A DNA stretch of 5,317 nucleotides, from assembly GCA_046756945.1 (NCBI GenBank), contig JBHHXI010000168.1, positions 1 to 5,317 of the forward strand. Direction: 5' to 3'. Positions 4,503 to 5,317 of the stretch are shown piece after piece; the stretch's first letter is position 1, and every line of letters starts with the position of its first letter. The notes beneath the pieces are model-generated. The model made no database searches. It worked only from the letters and a program-made list of their open reading frames with translations, and was not told the origin of the DNA. The translations under genes were made by a program, and so were the position numbers. This DNA comes from JACZQZ01 sp046756945. Lineage in GTDB: Bacteria > Pseudomonadota > Alphaproteobacteria > Rhodospirillales > 2-02-FULL-58-16.

Positions 4503-4775
4503 ATGTTCGGGTTCAGCCTCACCAAAATTCTGTTCACCGTGGCCGTCGTCATCATCATCTGGCAGGGCTACAAGTGGCTGGGGCGCATGCAGATGCGGCG
4601 CGACGCCATCGCCAGGGAAGGCGCGCGCGGCAGCGGCCGCGGCGGGCGCGCCGCCGCCGCAACCCCCTCTCCGGCGGAGGTCGAGGACATGGTGGAATGT
4701 ACGGTCTGCGGGGCCTTCGTGCCGGCCCGGGGCGCCGTGTCCTGCGGGCGCGACGCGTGCCCCTATCCGGGATGA
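4503..4775 (+). CDS. Small membrane-anchored protein with a zinc-ribbon-like C-terminus
   Basis: This 90-residue protein is not assigned to a named family with certainty. Residues about 5-22 (SLTKILFTVAVVIIIW) form one membrane helix, followed by a basic stretch (KWLGRMQMRRDAIAR) that should lie in the cytoplasm by the positive-inside rule. A flexible glycine-, arginine- and alanine-rich linker (36-56) leads to VECTVCGAF (65-73) and SCGRDACPYPG (80-90). The four cysteines C66, C69, C81 and C86 (CxxC-x11-CxxxxC) could bind one zinc. The layout recalls small PP0621-like proteins, an impression I could not check. AAAGG (4493-4497) is a weak ribosome-binding site. It lies 50 nt after the S49 gene and 76 nt before glyQ, so it may be transcribed with the former. 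Its codon use matches its neighbours, which supports a real gene. Confidence 0.75.
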   Translation: MFGFSLTKILFTVAVVIIIWQGYKWLGRMQMRRDAIAREGARGSGRGGRAAAATPSPAEVEDMVECTVCGAFVPARGAVSCGRDACPYPG

Positions 4776-4788
4776 CGGCGCGGTCGTC

Positions 4789-4817
4789 TTGACCGGTCCC
4801 AGGGCGGACAGTATCGT
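4789..4817 (+). promoter_or_regulatory. Candidate glyQ promoter
   Basis: TTGACC (4789-4794) and TATCGT (4812-4817) are separated by 17 bp. Transcription would start near 4824, leaving a leader of about 28 nt before the glyQ ATG at 4852. The -10 overlaps a dyad at 4804-4821. Confidence 0.45.
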
Positions 4818-4821
4818 CCGC
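4804..4821. repeat. Inverted repeat overlapping the glyQ -10 box
   Basis: GCGGAC (4804-4809) and GTCCGC (4816-4821) flank the 6-bp spacer AGTATC. The dyad is centred on the candidate -10, where a bound protein would interfere with initiation. The arms are short and GC-rich, so chance is a real alternative. It does not resemble a T-box leader, and no U-tract follows. Confidence 0.35.
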
Positions 4822-4851
4822 TGCACGCAACAAACCGGGTGTCTTTGCGCC

Positions 4852-5317
4852 ATGGCCGGTGCGCCCACGAACAAGCCCACCTTTCAATCCCTGATCCTCG
4901 ATCTCCAGTCCTTCTGGGCGGGGAAGGACTGCGTCATCGTGCAGCCCTATGACATGGAGGTCGGGGCCGGCACCTTCCACCCGGCGACGATCCTGCGCGC
5001 CCTCGGGCCGGAGCCGTGGAAAGTGGCGTATGTCCAGCCGACCCGCCGGCCCACCGACGGCCGCTACGGCGAGAACCCCAACCGGCTCCAGCACTACTAC
5101 CAGTTCCAGGTGCTGCTCAAACCGTCGCCCGACGACGTTCAGGAGACCTACCTGGAAAGCCTGTACCGTCTGGGGATAGACGCCGAGCTGCATGACATCC
5201 GCTTCGTCGAGGACGACTGGGAAAGCCCGACGCTGGGCGCCTCGGGCCTGGGCTGGGAGGTGTGGTGCGACGGCATGGAGGTGACCCAGTTCACCTACTT
5301 CCAGCAGGTCGGCGGCA
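4852..5317 (+). CDS. glyQ: Glycyl-tRNA synthetase alpha subunit, 5' part (cut by window end)
   Basis: The first 155 codons of the alpha subunit of the bacterial alpha2-beta2 glycyl-tRNA synthetase are present; the E. coli protein is about 303 residues, so about half is shown. This subunit carries the class II catalytic core that activates glycine. FQSLILDLQSFWAGKDCVIVQPYDMEVGAG (about 11-40), YVQPTRRPTDGRYGENPN and LQHYYQFQV, then HDIRFVEDDWESPTLGA, GLGWEVW and MEVTQFTYFQQVGG are near-identical to GlyQ as I recall it, leaving no doubt. The ATG at 4852 puts the FQSLIL block at the usual place; the upstream ribosome-binding match is weak (GGGTG, 4837-4841, 10-nt spacing). glyS would be expected to follow. 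Nothing suggests that the gene is broken. Confidence 0.98.
   Translation, partial: MAGAPTNKPTFQSLILDLQSFWAGKDCVIVQPYDMEVGAGTFHPATILRALGPEPWKVAYVQPTRRPTDGRYGENPNRLQHYYQFQVLLKPSPDDVQETYLESLYRLGIDAELHDIRFVEDDWESPTLGASGLGWEVWCDGMEVTQFTYFQQVGG

Overview
The window looks like a chromosomal segment of a high-GC alphaproteobacterium, probably Rhodospirillales-like. The evidence is GC-rich third codon positions, a long-chain polyprenyl diphosphate synthase of the alphaproteobacterial ubiquinone type, and the gene order ispB / DUF2007 / TrmN6-type methyltransferase / S49 peptidase / glyQ, which I recall as a typical alphaproteobacterial neighbourhood. No species can be named from the sequence alone.

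Left part (1-1078) is the accessory-looking section. After a possible tail of an upstream gene comes an AT-rich control region, then a two-gene type II toxin-antitoxin operon. It encodes a ribbon-helix-helix DUF1778 antitoxin (TacA type) and a GNAT acetyltransferase toxin (TacT type), overlapping by ATGA. The control region holds two copies, 34 bp apart, of one operator, TGTACGCC-N5-GRCGTACA. Each copy lies between its own candidate -35 and -10 boxes, as if a promoter-operator unit had been tandemly duplicated.

Middle (1111-2310, minus strand): a complete tRNA-Pro(CGG) with encoded CCA and its own stable-RNA-like promoter, preceded on the same strand by ispB. The toxin gene and the tRNA converge with only 32 bp between them, so the toxin-antitoxin module sits exactly on the 3' side of a tRNA, a classic integration position. 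No attachment-site repeat is visible inside the window.

Right part (2311-5317, plus strand) is core metabolism and translation. A 158-bp divergent intergenic region leads into a small DUF2007 protein, translationally coupled through GTGA to a TrmN6-like tRNA/DNA-type N6-adenine methyltransferase. A near-perfect 10-bp-arm palindrome (CGATGTATAC-AGAC-GTATACATCG) lies just upstream of a soluble-looking S49 (SppA-like) serine peptidase. A 90-residue membrane-anchored zinc-ribbon-like protein follows, and then the first half of glyQ, the glycyl-tRNA synthetase alpha subunit, cut by the window edge.

The families present are known. The parts that look least described are regulatory: the duplicated operator of the toxin-antitoxin operon, the palindrome before the S49 peptidase, the hairpins around the DUF2007 start, and the dyad on the glyQ promoter. 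I found no CRISPR array, insertion sequence, rRNA or convincing intrinsic terminator.
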